Origin: Anaerosporobacter faecicola
GTDB lineage: Bacteria > Bacillota > Clostridia > Lachnospirales > Lachnospiraceae
NCBI RefSeq assembly: GCF_012070565.1
Contig: NZ_JAAQRO010000030.1
Coordinates: forward strand, 62,001-126,000
Direction: 5' to 3'
Length of the DNA stretch: 64,000 bases
The position numbers were made by a program, and so were the translations under genes. The notes under the pieces are model-generated. The model had not been told where the DNA came from and did no database searches. It saw only the letters and a program-made list of their open reading frames with translations. Shown here piece by piece: positions 35,855 through 44,332 of the stretch (positions are counted from its first letter, which is position 1; every line of letters begins with the position of its first letter).

Positions 35855-36358
35855 ATGAATTATAAATTATGTAAAACCAAATTACCACTGTTCACATTAG
35901 CAGCAGAACTGCTTATATGTATTGTGGTAAGTGTTTTATTTGCTTTATCATTAAAGAATATGGATTTTGCAACTCCTAGTCTTTTGGAGAAAGCTACAGA
36001 GAATGATAGTATTACAGGGTGGTTAATAGCTCCCTCTATGATGCTTGACATGGTATCCCTATTGGTATATATCGTGATTGTTGCAGGGCCAGTTGTATTT
36101 TTCTTTAGCTGTATATTCAGCCTTGGGTGGAATATTGCATTCAATCACATGAATAAGGACCATAAAGTTTGGCTGGAAGTGGTAGCCGTATTACCTGCCT
36201 GTTTGAGTGCTTGTTATATGATTTACCTTTGCATTGTATTAGTAGTGGGGAATCTTATACCTGTTCTGCTCTTTATGATTCCTGCCCTTTTGCTATTGGC
36301 ACATTCCGTGATTCAAGTTCGTGTATTTATGAAAGAGTTTCATCAAGAAGCTGCGTAA
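35855..36358 (+). CDS. Small integral membrane protein, unknown
   Basis: 167 residues with four predicted membrane helices (about 10-30, 60-82, 105-125, 130-155). No family motif recognised. CTGGAGG is 4 bp before ATG 35855; an upstream in-frame ATG at 35837 has no site. A terminator follows directly, so it is a single-gene unit. Confidence 0.7.
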   Translation: MNYKLCKTKLPLFTLAAELLICIVVSVLFALSLKNMDFATPSLLEKATENDSITGWLIAPSMMLDMVSLLVYIVIVAGPVVFFFSCIFSLGWNIAFNHMNKDHKVWLEVVAVLPACLSACYMIYLCIVLVVGNLIPVLLFMIPALLLLAHSVIQVRVFMKEFHQEAA

Positions 36359-36377
36359 GAGAACGATTACAAACAGA

Positions 36378-36439
36378 GATCAGTTTTATTATTCTTTGGT
36401 TAAAGGTTTACTAGGGGAATAATAAAGCTGGTCTTTTTT
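36378..36439 (+). terminator. Intrinsic terminator
   Basis: GATCAGTTTTATTATT pairs with AATAATAAAGCTGGTC throughout, counting G-U pairs, and is followed by TTTTTTA. It ends the membrane-protein gene at 35855. Confidence 0.75.
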
Positions 36440-36445
36440 ATATGG

Positions 36446-36557
36446 TGGGGAAATCCTCCAACTTTCCTACTAAATAACCCTCATTGGGATGCGAACTCAC
36501 ACATAAGGGGAATGTCAGTTGAAGCTGACTGTGCTCGGCGGGGAGAACAAAGTGTAT
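36446..36557. repeat. Dispersed intergenic repeat, family C, full-length copy
   Basis: The left half (CTCCAACTTTCCTA ... GGGATGCGAACTCACA) matches 16641-16692. The right half (ACATAAGG ... TTGAAGCTGACTGTGCTCGG, GGAGAACAAAGTGTA) matches 9003-9069. It therefore joins the two partial copies and shows they belong to one element. Confidence 0.75.
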
Positions 36558-36612
36558 TTTGAAGCAGATAGCACGAGCGTGTACCAAGTACACGGCGTTT
36601 TAAAAATAAATC

Positions 36613-36664
36613 TTGAAATATAGACAGTAGTATGCTATAACAATGTTATATAACATTGTTATAG
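36613..36664 (+). promoter_or_regulatory. tetR promoter with a 30 bp perfect palindrome operator
   Basis: TTGAAA (36613-36618), 17 bp, TATAAC (36636-36641), with TG one base before the -10. The palindrome CTATAACAATGTTA / TAACATTGTTATAG (36635-36664, with TA at the centre) covers the -10 and the start. Autorepression by the TetR protein encoded 16 bp on is likely. Confidence 0.85.
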
Positions 36665-36680
36665 AAAGAAGGAAAATGAT

Positions 36681-37205
36681 ATGCCACCAAAAAATAAGGT
36701 CGAACGAGAACAAATCATTGATGCAGCATTTGAAATGATGCGACAGGAAGGTTTTGAATCCATTACCACAAGAAAGTTAGCTACGAAATTAGAATGTTCA
36801 ACACAACCAATCTACTATATATTCAAAAATATGGATGAACTGAGAAAAGAAGTGTATGTGAAAGCACGTGCATTCTTTACGGAAGAAGTTCGTAAGAGCA
36901 AGAATACCAAAGATCCAGAATTCTTAGCAGCAGGTGTTGCTTATATTATGAAAGCGAAAGAAGAAAGTCAATTGTTTCGGTTTATAACGATGGGGAACAA
37001 TTATTCGTTAGATGGAATTGAGGATTTGATGAAAGGAACGCATCTGCCAGATAAGGAAGCAGATCTATTTTTCAATATGTGGATCTATGCCCATGGTATC
37101 GCCGCTATTGTATCAGTGAATGATGTTAAAGTGGAGGAAGAGAACATTCGAAAAATCTTGCTGCGTGCAGCAAAAGGATTTGATGCATCCTACGAAACAA
37201 AATAA
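36681..37205 (+). CDS. TetR-family transcriptional regulator
   Basis: 174 residues. The N-terminal helix-turn-helix has REQIIDAAFEMMRQEGFESI and LECSTQPIYYIFKNMDELRK; the ligand domain is short and featureless. AAGGAAAATGAT precedes ATG. It lies directly behind a 30 bp palindrome and 41 bp before the condensation-domain gene, which it probably co-regulates. Confidence 0.88.
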   Translation: MPPKNKVEREQIIDAAFEMMRQEGFESITTRKLATKLECSTQPIYYIFKNMDELRKEVYVKARAFFTEEVRKSKNTKDPEFLAAGVAYIMKAKEESQLFRFITMGNNYSLDGIEDLMKGTHLPDKEADLFFNMWIYAHGIAAIVSVNDVKVEEENIRKILLRAAKGFDASYETK

Positions 37206-37245
37206 ACAAAATAACGACTATAAAAAAGCAAAGGGGAGGAAAAAA

Positions 37246-38520
37246 ATGAGTAACCAATTGAAAATAAATAAGGAAAGAACTTGGGTGTATTCACCTACAC
37301 CAAAAATTATTATTAAGACAAGGATTAATAAGCGAATCAATGTTGAAGAACTAAAGAAAGCGATTGATAAAGCCATTCAGGTAAATGAGTTACTTCGGTG
37401 TCGGATTACATTTGATTCAAAGCAAGATACGTATTATCAAGTTCAAAAGCATATGGATTTTCCACTAGAAGAGTATACGACAGATTGGCAGGAAGTTGTG
37501 AAAAAAGATGAAAAGGAACCGTTTCGCCCAGAGAAAGGAAGTTTGCTGCGGTTTTATTATTCCCTTGGAGAGGAATGTACGGAACTCTTACTGATTGCAC
37601 ACCATTTGATGGGAGATGGTACGTCTTATGCGTATCTGATTAAGGACATTCTATTGGCATTGACGGGAAAAGAATTAACCCAGAAACCAGTTTGCCTTTA
37701 TTCGATGGAGGACTTACCAAAGAAGAGTAAATTGGCATTGCCAATGCGGATTATGATGAAATTCCTAAATCGAAGTTTTGCAAAGACAGGGAAACATTTT
37801 ACTACAGACGAATACTATACCATGGCAAAGAAGTATATGGAGAAGACCGATACAAGAATTGTTGTGAAAACATTTACAAAGGAACAATTCCAACAGATGA
37901 AGCAATATGGAAAAGCAAATGGGATTACCGTGAATACGCTTATTGTTACAGCACTGTTGCAAGCTGCCAAGGAAAAATCGGATATTGGACATGCAGTGAG
38001 CATTCGTAAGAAAGGGTACGAGGGCATGGGGAATTTCGCAACGGGGGTGTCTACCCAGAACCAATATGATCCTTCAAAAACTTTTCTTGGAAATGCGATG
38101 GATTTTCAGAAAAGTATGTATGAAAAACTGAACGATGAGAAAAAGAAGTATTTCCTTCTTCAGTTTATGGGTGGAATTACAGGAAGCTTACAGGATGCCA
38201 TCTACTTTGCTGCATGTGATGGTTATGAGAATAAAACAGCAAAACAGTTTGCGAACATGTTTGGCTATATGGGAACACCAAAGGGAATCAGTGTGACGAA
38301 TCTTACCAAGTTAGCAATTCCGCATACCTACGGGGATTTGGAGTTAGAAGAGTTTACCTTTGTACCACCCCTTGTATTAAACTCGAAACGAATTATTGGA
38401 ATCGCTACCCTTGGAGAGACGATGACCATTACCTTACATATTAAGAAGGATGCGAGCGAAGAGGAAAATGTGGCATTCTTCCAAGAGGCAATGCATACGC
38501 TGGAATTTGCAACTTACTGA
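37246..38520 (+). CDS. Stand-alone condensation-domain-like acyltransferase
   Basis: 424 residues. The catalytic HHxxxDG motif is present (H119-H120, D124 in AHHLMGDGTS), as in NRPS condensation domains, PapA acyltransferases and alcohol acetyltransferases. No carrier or adenylation domain is attached or nearby, so it probably makes an ester or amide from a CoA- or ACP-bound acyl group. ATG 37246 follows AAGGGGAGG; the frame runs back into tetR but without a start signal. It shares an operon with the TetR gene; substrate unknown. Confidence 0.8.
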   Translation: MSNQLKINKERTWVYSPTPKIIIKTRINKRINVEELKKAIDKAIQVNELLRCRITFDSKQDTYYQVQKHMDFPLEEYTTDWQEVVKKDEKEPFRPEKGSLLRFYYSLGEECTELLLIAHHLMGDGTSYAYLIKDILLALTGKELTQKPVCLYSMEDLPKKSKLALPMRIMMKFLNRSFAKTGKHFTTDEYYTMAKKYMEKTDTRIVVKTFTKEQFQQMKQYGKANGITVNTLIVTALLQAAKEKSDIGHAVSIRKKGYEGMGNFATGVSTQNQYDPSKTFLGNAMDFQKSMYEKLNDEKKKYFLLQFMGGITGSLQDAIYFAACDGYENKTAKQFANMFGYMGTPKGISVTNLTKLAIPHTYGDLELEEFTFVPPLVLNSKRIIGIATLGETMTITLHIKKDASEEENVAFFQEAMHTLEFATY

Positions 38521-38615
38521 TGTAAGAACGGTACCTGTTCAGAAAATTCGTTACTCTTTTAAAGGGAACAACGTCTATATAGGTGAAAGAAGTATTCATA
38601 GGAAGGAGGTACCGT

Positions 38616-39167
38616 GTGGACGATCAGGAAATAGTGGAACTTTATTTTAAGCGTTCGGAAGCAGCCATTGCAGAAACAGAGCGCAAATACAGCCAATACT
38701 GTAGTACAATTGCAAATAACATACTTCATTCCGTGCAAGAAGCAGAGGAATGTGTGAATGAAACATGGTTTAAAGCATGGGGCACGATTCCACCAAATCG
38801 ACCTTTGCGCCTTTCCGTTTTTCTTGGAAAGATTACTCGAAATCTATCTATTGACCGTTATCGCAGAGCGAATAGGGAGAAACGTGGTTGTGGGCAAGTA
38901 TCCCTTTGCCTGGAGGAACTTGCGGAATGTGTGGGATGTGGACAATCAATCACAGACGATATCGCACTGAAAGAGCTATTGAATCAATTTCTGAAAGAAT
39001 TAAAACCAAAAGCACGGCGTGTATTTATGTTGCGGTATTGGTATATGTATTCTGTTAAGGACATAGGGGAGAATTGTTCGATGAGTGCAGGGGCTGTAAA
39101 GATGTCGCTTAAGCGAACACGTATGGCTCTAAAAGAATATCTTGAAAAGGAGGGGGTTCCGATATGA
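38616..39167 (+). CDS. ECF-type RNA polymerase sigma factor
   Basis: 183 residues with region 2 (AEECVNETWFKAWGTIPPNR, FLGKITRNLSIDRYRR) and region 4 (LKPKARRVFMLRYWYMYSVKDIG, then MSAGAVKMSLKRTRMALKEYL). GTG 38616 is taken because GGAAGGAGGT lies 5 bp before it. The next gene overlaps by 4 bp and encodes a single-pass membrane protein, the usual sigma/anti-sigma layout. Confidence 0.88.
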   Translation: MDDQEIVELYFKRSEAAIAETERKYSQYCSTIANNILHSVQEAEECVNETWFKAWGTIPPNRPLRLSVFLGKITRNLSIDRYRRANREKRGCGQVSLCLEELAECVGCGQSITDDIALKELLNQFLKELKPKARRVFMLRYWYMYSVKDIGENCSMSAGAVKMSLKRTRMALKEYLEKEGVPI

Positions 39168-40453
39168 ATAATAATGAAAAACTGTTGGACTTCATTGGTG
39201 ATGTAGATGAGGACTTCATTCCTGAATTAAAGCAGCAGACAAAGCATCACACAAAGAAGAATCGTATAAGAACATGGATCACCACAGGAGGCATATGTGC
39301 AGCAGCGATGCTTGGATTATTCATATACCTTAGCAGGTATGTTGGTTTACCCCCTACCGATCAGCCGATTAACAGGATTTATCCTGCATTCGATTTGGAA
39401 CCAGCCTCCAAAGAACTTGTTACCCTTTCTTCTCAGTTTGAAGCGGAATCAATGGGGTTTGAGGGATTGCTGGCATATGATATAGCGGAGCTTGCCAATC
39501 AAAATCCCTGGAGTGTAGATCAGAACCTTTCGTCTTTACCAGTGTTTCGAAATCTGTCATATACGGATAGTAGCAGTGGAGGGATAGCCGTATACCTCTC
39601 TGAAGAAGATATGAAAGTTATGGCAGAAAATGTAGCAGCTACCTTAGGAACATCTATAACTGGTACCCGTTATGAATATGTGAAGGATATAATGGGAGAT
39701 GGAGTGAATGAGGAACTTGCTAATGCGCCATATTCCTATGAGGCAACTTGTGATGGGAAAAGTCTTGGAATCAAAGAAATCGAAATATCCATTTTCGGAA
39801 ATGGGGATATTCGGATTGGATTTTCTGAAAGCATCCAGTTACCGAAACAATACAGTTTTACTCATAGCAATACCGACAATGAACAGGCAGATGATACGTT
39901 GCAATACCTGACAAAGAAATTCAGCAAGTTACTACAATTTGATTCCCCTACCACATATAGTTGGGCAGATCGGGATATCTATGGGGAAGAGAATCGAAGT
40001 TATTACGTGTACAATTCTTCAGAAGATACCGTAGAGAATATTCTTGGGTACAATTTTACCAGTGCTTCATTTGCTCCTGATGATCAGGGAAACTTGATGT
40101 TGATCTGGCTTACCAATGCCCTGTGTGCTTCGGAATGTCTGGGAGAATATCCAATTATAACAGCGGATACAGCACAGAACCTGCTTATCAAGGGAGAATA
40201 TATTACCTCTGTTCCTACCGAGTATCTGAAGAATGGGGAGATTGCAGTAGATGATATTAAAAAAACAGAGCTAGTCTATCTGGTAGGACGAGAAGAATAT
40301 TATCAACCGTATTATCGTTTTTATGTAGAACTTTCAGAGAACCATAATGGGGACCTACCCGAAGGATTGAAGGTTTATGGCGCATTTTACGTTCCGGCAG
40401 TAAGTGGAGAGTATCTGGTGGATTATCCGGCGTGGGATGGCAGTTTTAATTGA
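39164..40453 (+). CDS. Membrane-anchored protein, probable anti-sigma factor
   Basis: 429 residues: a short cytosolic head (about 1-35; LLDFIGDVDEDFIPELKQQT), one membrane helix (about 38-58), then a ~370-residue extracytoplasmic region with no family I recognise. Position and topology (ATGA overlap with an ECF sigma gene, small head that could hold the sigma) suggest an anti-sigma factor whose outer domain senses the signal. The head lacks the zinc motif HxxxCxxC of ZAS anti-sigmas. A ~240 bp gap without a gene follows, holding TGTTATAAT at 40506-40514, a candidate promoter for the next gene. Confidence 0.65.
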   Translation: MNNNEKLLDFIGDVDEDFIPELKQQTKHHTKKNRIRTWITTGGICAAAMLGLFIYLSRYVGLPPTDQPINRIYPAFDLEPASKELVTLSSQFEAESMGFEGLLAYDIAELANQNPWSVDQNLSSLPVFRNLSYTDSSSGGIAVYLSEEDMKVMAENVAATLGTSITGTRYEYVKDIMGDGVNEELANAPYSYEATCDGKSLGIKEIEISIFGNGDIRIGFSESIQLPKQYSFTHSNTDNEQADDTLQYLTKKFSKLLQFDSPTTYSWADRDIYGEENRSYYVYNSSEDTVENILGYNFTSASFAPDDQGNLMLIWLTNALCASECLGEYPIITADTAQNLLIKGEYITSVPTEYLKNGEIAVDDIKKTELVYLVGREEYYQPYYRFYVELSENHNGDLPEGLKVYGAFYVPAVSGEYLVDYPAWDGSFN

Positions 40454-40695
40454 AGGAAGATGGAATATGTTTGCGTAAAAGTACGTTTCTTTTCTGAAAA
40501 GTACATGTTATAATGGAAATAACTGACTGAAAATTAGAGGCTGGACGGAAGACGGTTTATTAGAATTGCTGTTTCAGCTGAAGGAAGAAGAATACAAGGT
40601 CTTGAAAGTTTGTAAGGTGCAGGCTGTAGTGGATAAAAGAGTATGGTTTATCCGTATAAATAAAGATATGCATCAAGAGGGGAGTAACGAGTATA

Positions 40696-41646
40696 ATGGA
40701 AGATGTACAAGAGGTGAAACAAATTACGAAAGAGGAAATGATTCAAGCGCAAGCTTGTACCCGAAAAATCTATCGTATTGGTCTTGTATTAATAAGTATT
40801 ACAATCGGAATATGTGTGTTCCTAAATTTCAAGCTTCGAGTATCTTCACCAGTAGTGCTACCTGTTTGTATGGAGATAAGAGCAGAAACGGTGGATTCTG
40901 AGAATCAGACAGAGTCCGCTTCCTTTTATATCTATTATGTAAACAATCGTGGTGCCAAAGAGAAGGTAAATGCGGTTACATTTCCAGAGCATCCAGAATG
41001 GAAAGGGTATGGAATGGATGGGATAGATCCTAGCGCAACATTTACACCGTTTGTTGATTCATCAATTGTTTGGAGTTATGTGGATCGGTACGAAATTCAT
41101 AGGATTTATGTGGAATTACAAAGCATTCCACTACAAGAAACCGTAGAGCTTAGTCAGCTGAATTTACATTGGAGCAATGGAAAGATTACAACCGAGGACA
41201 TCGGGGAAATTGTCATCTGTCATGATGAAAACTTGTCGGAGGATTTGGATCAGTACTCTAGTTCAGGGGATTCAAGTGGCGTAACATCAGTTACTTGTAA
41301 AGCAAATACAGATATGACAATTCAATCGCTTCAATCAGAATTATTACCAGAAGATCTCATGGATCTTACTGTTACTGTGAATGGGGAAGAATATGAATTG
41401 CAGACGAATCCCCAATTTGATATACCGCTAAAAGCGGGAGAAGAAATTACATTAACATTTCGGGAAAATGAACTTTCAAATAGAATGGGTAAACCCAAAT
41501 GGAATCAATTTACCTGTATGCCGAAATTAGTATATCGTACGTCAACAGGAGAAGACGGATATTGCCGTTTATGGGGAATCAATCAAGAACAGTATTGGCG
41601 AGACCAATGGAAACTATATAAGTATTGGAAAGAAGTCCAGAATTGA
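40696..41646 (+). CDS. Single-pass membrane protein, unknown
   Basis: 316 residues: cytosolic head (about 1-25), membrane helix (about 27-46; IGLVLISITIGICVFLNF), then a beta-rich extracytoplasmic region. No lipobox and no named family. Its build resembles the preceding anti-sigma-like gene, so it may belong to the same sensing system. GAGGGGAG precedes ATG. Confidence 0.65.
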   Translation: MEDVQEVKQITKEEMIQAQACTRKIYRIGLVLISITIGICVFLNFKLRVSSPVVLPVCMEIRAETVDSENQTESASFYIYYVNNRGAKEKVNAVTFPEHPEWKGYGMDGIDPSATFTPFVDSSIVWSYVDRYEIHRIYVELQSIPLQETVELSQLNLHWSNGKITTEDIGEIVICHDENLSEDLDQYSSSGDSSGVTSVTCKANTDMTIQSLQSELLPEDLMDLTVTVNGEEYELQTNPQFDIPLKAGEEITLTFRENELSNRMGKPKWNQFTCMPKLVYRTSTGEDGYCRLWGINQEQYWRDQWKLYKYWKEVQN

Positions 41647-41701
41647 AATACGCAACATTTTGAGTTTGGTTGGTATAGATCGCATTGATCAGACACAATG
41701 T

Positions 41702-41850
41702 ATGATAAGAAAGCAATGCATGAATAAGAAAGCAATGCAAGATAAGAAAGCAATTCATGAATAAGTAAGCAATGAAAGATAAGAAAGCAATGCATGATAA
41801 GAAGGAATGCATGAATAAGAAAGCAATGTAAGATAAAAAAGCAATGAATT
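41702..41850. repeat. Tandem array of an 18-19 bp unit
   Basis: About eight head-to-tail copies of GATAAGAAAGCAATGCAT with variants alternating GATAAG and GAATAAG. The array follows the membrane-protein gene by ~55 bp. Frames across it on the minus strand encode only Leu/Ser/Cys/Phe repeats without a ribosome site, so it is taken as non-coding. Confidence 0.8.
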
Positions 41851-41938
41851 ATAAAGAATGGATCACATAGAGTTATATAAAAATGAGAATGAATAAGCAG
41901 GTTAAAAAAAGAACAGTTGAAAGGACAGGGGAGTTAGA

Positions 41939-42511
41939 ATGACAAAAGCATTTAATTATATTGTATGGGGGCTAATATTTGCTACCTTTCATATTAATTT
42001 GGGTTCACTACAAATCCTACCAAGTTTTGTTGGCTGGATTTTCGTGGCAATCGGTATACGACAAATGATAAAGGTATTTGATGAACAAAAATTAAAGATG
42101 GCGTCTCACTTTAGTGAACTGCTGGCATTGATAACAGCTGTTGAATTGGTTGCTCCTGTTTTTGGGTTCTCAAGCACAACTCCGTTTCTTGGTTCCATTA
42201 TTGTTTCTGTCGCTGAATTTATGTTTATCTACCGATTCTTCCAAGGTATCACTACAATCTTATTAAATACGGGGAAGATCCAATTGGCAGGTGATAATGA
42301 AAAGATGCTACGAAACTACCTAATCTGTCATATTGTTGGAATCATCGCAATGGGGATTATGACAATCAGTTATGATAATACGTTAGATGGAATTCTTGCA
42401 ATCTATATGATTGTACTTCGCATCTATATCACATATCGAATGAACAAAACAGGCAAATTCTTTTTACCACAGGAACCACTTCGAAAATTCACGAAGGAAC
42501 AAGAATTATAG
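41939..42511 (+). CDS. Integral membrane protein, unknown
   Basis: 190 residues with five to six hydrophobic segments (about 5-25, 28-45, 58-80, 85-105, 125-145, 150-168) and a short basic tail. No named family recognised. CAGGGGAG stands a few bases before ATG. It sits between the tandem repeat and rlmH. Confidence 0.7.
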   Translation: MTKAFNYIVWGLIFATFHINLGSLQILPSFVGWIFVAIGIRQMIKVFDEQKLKMASHFSELLALITAVELVAPVFGFSSTTPFLGSIIVSVAEFMFIYRFFQGITTILLNTGKIQLAGDNEKMLRNYLICHIVGIIAMGIMTISYDNTLDGILAIYMIVLRIYITYRMNKTGKFFLPQEPLRKFTKEQEL

Positions 42512-42596
42512 TACAGTTGGCATGGTAGTGATTATAGGGTAGAATTATAAAAAAGTAAAAAGTACAAATAATGTTACGTAAGCTAGAGGAGAATTC

Positions 42597-43076
42597 ATGA
42601 AGATAACTGTTTTATGTGTAGGAAAGATTAAAGAAAAATATTTTACCTTAGGGATAGAGGAATATGCAAAGCGATTAAGTCGTTATTGTAAATTAGAAAT
42701 CATCGAAGTGCCTGATGAGAAGACGCCTGACAATGCCTCCGAGAATGAGGAACTCCAGATCAAAGCAAAAGAAGGCGACCGCATTCTGCGCTATATTAAG
42801 GATAATGCGTACGTAATCGCCCTCGCCATTGAAGGAAAGATGCTGACCAGCGAAGAGCTGTCCGAGAAGATGGAACAACTCGGGATCAATGGCGATAGTA
42901 ATGTGGTATTTGTTATCGGAGGTTCACTTGGACTTGACAAGAGGATTCTTGATCGAGCAGATTATAAGCTAAGCTTCTCAAAGATGACTTTTCCACATCA
43001 GATGATGCGGATGGTGTTGTTGGAGCAGGTGTATAGGGGGTTTAGAATTATGAAGGGAGAACCGTATCATAAGTAA
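42597..43076 (+). CDS. rlmH: 23S rRNA pseudouridine-1915 N3-methyltransferase RlmH
   Basis: SPOUT-class methyltransferase that modifies helix 69 of 23S rRNA. 159 residues; [28 protein letters not shown] and the C-terminal [18 protein letters not shown] with GEPYHK are diagnostic. The 3' end (GAACCGTATCATAAG) is the region into which SCC elements insert in staphylococci. Here a prophage integrase gene begins only 21 bp beyond the stop, so this end is probably attL with the reading frame restored. Confidence 0.95.
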   Translation: MKITVLCVGKIKEKYFTLGIEEYAKRLSRYCKLEIIEVPDEKTPDNASENEELQIKAKEGDRILRYIKDNAYVIALAIEGKMLTSEELSEKMEQLGINGDSNVVFVIGGSLGLDKRILDRADYKLSFSKMTFPHQMMRMVLLEQVYRGFRIMKGEPYHK

Positions 43077-43099
43077 AACCCTTGTAAAATAAGGGGTTA
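43076..43099. terminator. Hairpin between rlmH and int, candidate attL region
   Basis: AAACCCTT-GTAAAAT-AAGGGGTT forms a stem between the two convergent stops. The core CCCTTGTAAAATAAGGG recurs inverted, with a TTG insertion, as the terminator at 44301-44330 on the other side of int. It may terminate both genes and overlaps the likely attachment site. Confidence 0.5.
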
Positions 43100-44209
43100 C
43101 ACAACCCTAAAATCACGCTTGACTTCCGTTTGACTTCCATTATAAAAATCGTTCATTTGACTTCCGTTTAGTAAATCACTTTCTGACAAATGAGTGTATA
43201 TATCAAGAGTTGTTTTTATGTCAGAATGACCTACCCACGACTGAACTGTTTTTATATCTATTCCAGCGTAGTAGCATTCTGATATAAAATTATGCCTAAA
43301 TGAATGAGGAGTAATATCTGTACAATCAATACCGCACTTCTTTAATATATTTTTAAGTCTTTTTGATTGATTTGCAGGATATAAAGGTTTGTTATCGCCT
43401 ATTGTAAACAATAAGTCATTATCATTCTTTAGACCGCTCACATATTCATATAACACTTTATATAGAGGAATAAGAATAGGCACTTTGCGTTTACCTGCTT
43501 CTGTTTTAGGAAATTGTTGTATAAATGGGTGTGTATCCACTTTTGTACTTACTGTTTTATTGATATCTATATACATGTCTTTAAAATTTATATCTGACTT
43601 GCATAGAGCGTTTATTTCGCTAACTCTTGCACCTGTGTAACGTAGCAGAAATAAAAATACCTTATCGTAAATAGGTAATTCTGCATTTTCAATTTTTTCT
43701 AATTCGACTTTTTCTAGTTTACGTTTTTCTGGTTTATTTCTAGGTATACTCATTCTTTTACATGGATTTTTCATAATGATATCATGATCCACACAATAGT
43801 TAAAAAACCTATTTAATATTATAAGTTTAAATCTAGCTGCTTCATTACCAGTTTTTCTAAATTCATATATTGCGTGTTCAATATGATACATTTTAATATC
43901 GTTCACTTTAAAACAACCTAGCTCGTTGTATATAGACGTGAATGAGTAAATGTATTTTCTTCTTGTGTTCTCTCTTATATTTGGTTCAACATCTATTTTG
44001 TACCATTCTTCCATAAGTTCTCTTAATGTTGCAATGTTTAGGTCGAGGTTTATCCCTTGCTCTAATTGTCTTTTTAGATTCATGTAGTTTTCTTCTAGTT
44101 GCTTAAGCGTCTTACCGTATACTGTTTTCTTTACTGGCTTTCCGTCCTTTATACCAATCGTTATTTGTTTTGCATAACGTCCATCTTTTCTCTTTTTTAA
44201 TGATGCCAT
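43097..44209 (-). CDS. int: Tyrosine recombinase (phage integrase)
   Basis: 370 residues. An N-terminal AP2-like arm-binding segment (KKRKDGRYAKQITIGIKDGK), a SAM-like core-binding domain (about 60-160), and a catalytic domain with R in RYTGARVSEI, HSFRHNF, H in WVGHSDIKTTLDIYTH and the nucleophile Tyr in DIYTH. It catalyses insertion and excision at the rlmH end. It reads toward rlmH and stops 21 bp from it. Regulation may involve the 40 bp inverted repeat just upstream. Confidence 0.93.
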   Translation of the reverse strand: MASLKKRKDGRYAKQITIGIKDGKPVKKTVYGKTLKQLEENYMNLKRQLEQGINLDLNIATLRELMEEWYKIDVEPNIRENTRRKYIYSFTSIYNELGCFKVNDIKMYHIEHAIYEFRKTGNEAARFKLIILNRFFNYCVDHDIIMKNPCKRMSIPRNKPEKRKLEKVELEKIENAELPIYDKVFLFLLRYTGARVSEINALCKSDINFKDMYIDINKTVSTKVDTHPFIQQFPKTEAGKRKVPILIPLYKVLYEYVSGLKNDNDLLFTIGDNKPLYPANQSKRLKNILKKCGIDCTDITPHSFRHNFISECYYAGIDIKTVQSWVGHSDIKTTLDIYTHLSESDLLNGSQMNDFYNGSQTEVKRDFRVV

Positions 44210-44252
44210 AATATCATTCCTTTCAAAATAAGTAATTGATATATATAAAGTA

Positions 44253-44292
44253 GAATGATATAATATTGTTGCAATAGAATATTATATCGTTC
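44253..44292. repeat. 40 bp inverted repeat upstream of int
   Basis: GAATGATATAATATT (44253-44267) and AATATTATATCGTTC (44278-44292) match at 14 of 15 positions around GTTGCAATAG. It sits in the int promoter region, ~45 bp from the start codon, and could be an operator or a recombinase/excisionase binding site. Confidence 0.6.
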
Positions 44293-44300
44293 TTATAATA

Positions 44301-44330
44301 AAAAGCCCTTATTTTACAACAAGGGCTTTT
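44301..44330 (-). terminator. Terminator of the immA-repressor operon
   Basis: A perfect 10 bp stem AAAAGCCCTT / AAGGGCTTTT, loop ATTTTACAAC. Read leftward it stands directly behind the metallopeptidase gene and ends in a T tract. Confidence 0.75.
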
Positions 44331-44332
44331 TA

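Noticed and set aside
40566-40901. 111-codon plus-strand frame upstream of and overlapping the membrane-protein gene
   Set aside because: The frame is out of phase with a better-supported gene and has no ribosome site.
41579-41812. Minus-strand hydrophobic repeat protein over the tandem array
   Set aside because: Two overlapping frames both read Leu/Ser/Cys/Phe repeats purely because of the DNA repeat; no start signal.
41702-41850. CRISPR array
   Set aside because: Units are directly adjacent without unique spacers, and there are no cas genes.
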